From an uncultured Bacteroidales bacterium (GTDB lineage: Bacteria; Bacteroidota; Bacteroidia; Bacteroidales; F082), in assembly GCA_937896505.1 (NCBI GenBank), contig CALBNP010000006.1, positions 1 to 27,235 of the forward strand: a stretch of 27,235 nt of DNA, written 5' to 3'. A model generated the notes under the pieces. The model had not been told where the DNA came from. It ran no database searches and saw only the letters and a list, made by a program, of their open reading frames with translations. Positions 24,549 through 27,235 of the stretch are shown here, in pieces. The first letter of the stretch is position 1. Every line of letters begins with the position of its first letter. A program made the position numbers and the translations under genes.

Positions 24549-25223
24549 TTATTTCCATGGATTGATGAGCCAATAATAGATTACTACCGAAACAAACAGC
24601 AGGACAATGAGCGTAGCGACCACATAGCCAATGACTTGCCATGCTTTTTTCCAATGTTCGCTGTTCCAGCCCACCGACTGCAACATGCTCCAAACGCCAT
24701 GCGAAAGATGAAGCCAAAGCACAACAAACCAAGCCAAATAACAAATACTGAAATAGTTGTGCGAAAAGAGGAATTGTATCTGTTCGATGCCATTAATAGG
24801 TTCACGGCCAACGAGTTCGGCAAACTGCATCTTATACCAAAAGTCGAAAAGGTGCAAAGCCAAACCTAACAATATCAAAACACCTAAGACAAGCATGTTT
24901 CTTGACGACCATTCCACACCTTTCGGTCTTTCTGTCTTGCGGTAGCGGACAAAACCACGCGCAATGAAATTCTCAAGGCTCAAAATGACCCCGAAAAGGA
25001 TGTGCAATCCAGCCAATCCTGCAAGGCCCAATGTTGCAACGACAGCATACCAATTGGCGCCCAAGAAATTACAGATCCCATCGTAGGCATCTGGCGACAA
25101 AATGGAAACAAAATTCATTGTTCCGTGGAAAGCCAGGAAAAGCACGAAACACGCACCCGTGATGGCCATAATCAGTTTCTTCGTGATGGAAGAAAGCAAA
25201 GGTTTGAATTTCAGCGTAATCAT
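24549..25223 (-). CDS. sdhC: Succinate dehydrogenase/fumarate reductase cytochrome b subunit
   Basis: A 224-residue membrane protein with five predicted hydrophobic helices (about 15-40, 58-82, 108-128, 155-180, 195-220). It anchors SdhAB and passes electrons to or from menaquinone through two b hemes. Histidines at 33, 74, 124 and 172/175 lie in four different helices, matching the spacing of the axial heme ligands in the Wolinella FrdC type. No separate SdhD gene is present, consistent with type B complexes. It is the first gene of the operon, with a TAnnTTTG box 38 bases upstream. Confidence 0.95.
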   Translation of the reverse strand: MITLKFKPLLSSITKKLIMAITGACFVLFLAFHGTMNFVSILSPDAYDGICNFLGANWYAVVATLGLAGLAGLHILFGVILSLENFIARGFVRYRKTERPKGVEWSSRNMLVLGVLILLGLALHLFDFWYKMQFAELVGREPINGIEQIQFLFSHNYFSICYLAWFVVLWLHLSHGVWSMLQSVGWNSEHWKKAWQVIGYVVATLIVLLFVSVVIYYWLINPWK

Positions 25224-25261
25224 AATTCAAAGACGTAAAATCGGATAAATCCTATTGCGTG

Positions 25262-25269
25262 CAAAGGTA
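25262..25269 (-). promoter_or_regulatory. -7 box (TACCTTTG) for sdhCAB
   Basis: A TAnnTTTG match on the minus strand, 38 bases before the sdhC start. A -33 element is not clear. Confidence 0.55.
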
Positions 25270-25389
25270 CGGAAAAAATGGTTTTGTAGATTCTATGGAA
25301 TTGTGGATGAAAATTTTTAATCAGGCAAAAAGATTTAAATAGTTAAGGTTTTCTTTTTTCAAATCCTCGAATCAACATTCCGACTTGGA

Positions 25390-25420
25390 GCTGTAACTCA
25401 AAAAAATAACGGGTTACAGC
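25390..25420. promoter_or_regulatory. Inverted repeat before the ATPase gene, possible operator
   Basis: GCTGTAAC (25390-25397) and GTTACAGC (25413-25420) are perfect 8-base inverted arms with a 15-base A-rich spacer, ending 22 bases before the -7 box. It therefore covers the -33 region. There is no T run, so a terminator is less likely. Confidence 0.4.
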
Positions 25421-25442
25421 CCCGTCTTATTTAAATTTGTTT

Positions 25443-25450
25443 TATCTTTG
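25443..25450 (+). promoter_or_regulatory. -7 box (TATCTTTG) for the ATPase gene
   Basis: A TAnnTTTG match 21 bases before the ATG at 25472. It overlaps the TTG at 25448, which would otherwise be a possible start, so ATG 25472 is preferred. Confidence 0.55.
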
Positions 25451-25471
25451 CAGCGTAAAAATCAATTTATT

Positions 25472-26899
25472 ATGTGCGATTTAATCGGTAGAGAAGAAGA
25501 GAAAAGGCAACTTAAAATCATCGAAGATTCGGGTAAGCCCGAATTCATAGTTGTTTATGGTCGGCGCCGTGTAGGAAAGACCTTTCTCATCAACCAATAT
25601 TTCAAGAACCGCTTCACTTTTAAGCTGACGGGCTTAGCTAAAAAAGACCGTTTGGAACAATTGGCGAATTTCGCCGAAACACTCAACGACCAATCGGGCG
25701 ATGTGTATCCTGTTCCGAAAAACTGGATGGAAGCCTTCAGATACCTGCGGCATTTTTTAGAACAGAAAAAAGGAAGGCAACGCAAGGTGGTTTTCATTGA
25801 CGAGATGCCATTTCTTGACACGCCATGCAGCAATTTTGTGACAGCTTTGGAACATTTTTGGAATGATTGGGGCTGCACACGCAATGATTTGCTGTTCATC
25901 GTTTGCGGTTCAGCAACATCGTGGATAACCAAGAAACTGATTAAAAACCACGGCGGACTGCACAACAGGCTGACACACAAAATCTATCTGAAAGCATTCA
26001 CGCTCAATGAAGTCCAGCAATACCTGAAAAGCAACGGCATCAATTTCGGGCAACGCGAAATTCTTGAATGTTATATGATTATGGGTGGCATTCCCTATTA
26101 TTTAAGCCAATTGGAAAAAGGCAAAAGCCTCGCGCAAAATGTCGATGAAATGTTTTTCAAACGCAAGAGCAAACTTTACGATGAGTTTGACAATCTTTAC
26201 GCCTCCTTGTTTGACAACAGTGACGATTATGTCAAGGTGGTTGAAGCCATTGGATTGAAAAACAGAGGATTGAGCCGTGACGAAATCATTACGGAAACAG
26301 GATTGGCAAACGGCGGTCGCCTGACGCGCATACTCGACGATTTGGACAATTGCGACATCATCAGGCGATATTATGCCTTCGGCAAAACGGAAAGGCAAAG
26401 CATCTATCAACTGACCGATTTCTACACTTTCTTTTACTTCAAGTTCGTCAAAAAGCACAAAAGCAGTGACATGGCGTTTTGGTCAACACAACTGAACACG
26501 CCCAACCACAACGCGTGGAGTGGTTATGCTTTCGAGCAACTTTGCCTCTACCATTATGCACAAATCGAGAAGAAGCTTGGCATTCAAAGCATTATGACAG
26601 AAGCATCAGCCTGGTCGTGCAAAGCAAACGATGAGCATGAAGGTGCACAAATTGACCTCGTAATCCGTCGTGCCGACCGCATCATCAACATTTGTGAAAT
26701 GAAATTCTGGAATGCGCAATTCACCATTACCCGCAAAACCCGTGACGAACTGCTGAAGAAAATCGCCATCTTCACCGCTGATACAAAAACGCGCTATGCC
26801 ATTCATTTAGTAATGATTACGACATACGGAATTGCTGCAAATGAATACAGCGACATCATTCAAAATCAAGTCACGATGGAAGATTTGCTTCTGCCTTAA
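25472..26899 (+). CDS. AAA ATPase with C-terminal nuclease-like (DUF234-type) domain
   Basis: A 475-residue protein of the ATPase_2/archaeal-type ATPase family that is often present in many copies in Bacteroidales. Walker A is GRRRVGKT (30-37), Walker B is KVVFIDEMPFLD with D110/E111, and the sensor region reads LLFIVCGSATSWI. A winged-helix-like segment lies at about 255-310 (GLSRDEIITETGLANGGRLTRILDDL). The C-terminal domain has the order expected of a PD-(D/E)XK fold: GYAFEQL, then D395 (AQIDLVIRR) and E409-M-K411 (ICEMKFW). The real role is unknown; suggestions include defence or mobile-element functions. An inverted repeat overlaps its promoter. It is a single-gene unit, with no partner gene adjacent. 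Confidence 0.85.
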   Translation: MCDLIGREEEKRQLKIIEDSGKPEFIVVYGRRRVGKTFLINQYFKNRFTFKLTGLAKKDRLEQLANFAETLNDQSGDVYPVPKNWMEAFRYLRHFLEQKKGRQRKVVFIDEMPFLDTPCSNFVTALEHFWNDWGCTRNDLLFIVCGSATSWITKKLIKNHGGLHNRLTHKIYLKAFTLNEVQQYLKSNGINFGQREILECYMIMGGIPYYLSQLEKGKSLAQNVDEMFFKRKSKLYDEFDNLYASLFDNSDDYVKVVEAIGLKNRGLSRDEIITETGLANGGRLTRILDDLDNCDIIRRYYAFGKTERQSIYQLTDFYTFFYFKFVKKHKSSDMAFWSTQLNTPNHNAWSGYAFEQLCLYHYAQIEKKLGIQSIMTEASAWSCKANDEHEGAQIDLVIRRADRIINICEMKFWNAQFTITRKTRDELLKKIAIFTADTKTRYAIHLVMITTYGIAANEYSDIIQNQVTMEDLLLP

Positions 26900-26911
26900 T
26901 ACACGAAACCG

Positions 26912-26942
26912 TTTGCACATTGAAACAGAATGTTTAATTTTG
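26912..26942 (+). promoter_or_regulatory. Bacteroidota-type promoter for the aminopeptidase P gene
   Basis: TTTG (26912-26915), 19 bases, TAATTTTG (26935-26942): the best -33/-7 match in the window. The ATG is 22 bases further on. Confidence 0.8.
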
Positions 26943-26964
26943 CCAGCAATAAAGTCTGACAATT

Positions 26965-27235
26965 ATGAAAACAAACATTCCAAATAGCCTTTTCATTCGC
27001 AACAGGGCAAATCTCATGGCGCGTCTGCCCGAAAAATCAGTGGCCGTTTTTACAGCCAACGAACCTATGCCTCGTAATGGCGACCAGTTTTATCCGTTTC
27101 GCCAACAATCTGATTTCTTTTACCTTACGGGAATCGATGCGGAAAATGCCTTTTTAATCTTGTCGCCCAACAACCCGACAGAGCAATATCGCGAAGTGCT
27201 TTTCATTGAGCCATACGACGAGGTGAAAGCCACTT
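26965..27235 (+). CDS. pepP: Aminopeptidase P (Xaa-Pro aminopeptidase), N-terminal part
   Basis: The gene runs off the window edge; 90 codons are visible. Residues about 8-90 match the aminopeptidase P N-terminal domain (RNRANLMARLPEKSVAVF, then QFYPFRQQSDFFYLTGID and VLFIEPYDE). The metal-binding pita-bread catalytic domain would lie beyond the edge. The enzyme releases the N-terminal residue from peptides with proline in second position. No signal peptide is seen, so it is likely cytoplasmic. It has a strong promoter of its own. Confidence 0.9.
   Translation, partial: MKTNIPNSLFIRNRANLMARLPEKSVAVFTANEPMPRNGDQFYPFRQQSDFFYLTGIDAENAFLILSPNNPTEQYREVLFIEPYDEVKAT

Overview
The window looks like chromosomal DNA of a Bacteroidota member, most likely order Bacteroidales. 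The evidence is the type IX secretion signature (a cargo protein with a C-terminal sorting domain, plus a GldB-type lipoprotein), a lysyl-tRNA synthetase with an extra C-terminal segment, SusD-free but barrel-rich outer-membrane genes, A-rich start regions with few Shine-Dalgarno sequences, and repeated TAnnTTTG promoter boxes 20-90 bases upstream of start codons. No rRNA, tRNA or CRISPR array was seen.

Layout. 1-785 is the 3' part of lysS (+), ending at a shared hairpin terminator that faces a small minus-strand operon (M23/LysM peptidase, then a GNAT acetyltransferase) at 842-2460. dnaK (+) follows at 2675-4618. Behind it lie a short outer-membrane lipoprotein gene and then a second, truncated copy of the last 83 bases of dnaK. 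A type IX secretion cargo gene (5847-7619), the sbcD-sbcC nuclease operon (7784-11709) and the convergent fusA gene (11751-13820, -) come next. A decayed RhuM-family pseudogene (13988-14487, -), comM (14489-16021, -) and an orphan phage-type MuF-C/BECR-like gene (16074-16616, -) form the most accessory-looking stretch. The operon cinA-gldB (17848/18342 leftward) diverges from a nucleoside phosphorylase gene (18421-19302). Two outer-membrane genes follow, an OmpA-family protein and a small beta-barrel; between them sits a palindromic REP/MITE-like element at 20761-20917. The succinate dehydrogenase/fumarate reductase operon (sdhC-sdhA-sdhB, minus strand, 25223 down to 21770), a AAA ATPase/nuclease-fold gene (25472-26899) and the start of an aminopeptidase P gene (26965 to the edge) close the window.

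How the parts work together. Most genes are housekeeping: translation (lysS, fusA), chaperone (dnaK), recombination and repair (sbcCD), DNA uptake or processing (comM), nucleoside and NAD salvage (phosphorylase, cinA) and anaerobic respiration (sdhCAB). Cell-envelope genes (M23 peptidase, OmpA, barrels, GldB, T9SS cargo) are scattered between them. The items most worth a second look are the duplicated dnaK tail flanking a lipoprotein cassette, the twin-hairpin palindromic element, the palindrome and -24/-12-like sequence upstream of dnaK, and the accessory genes on both sides of comM. No clearly new multi-gene system could be demonstrated from sequence alone.
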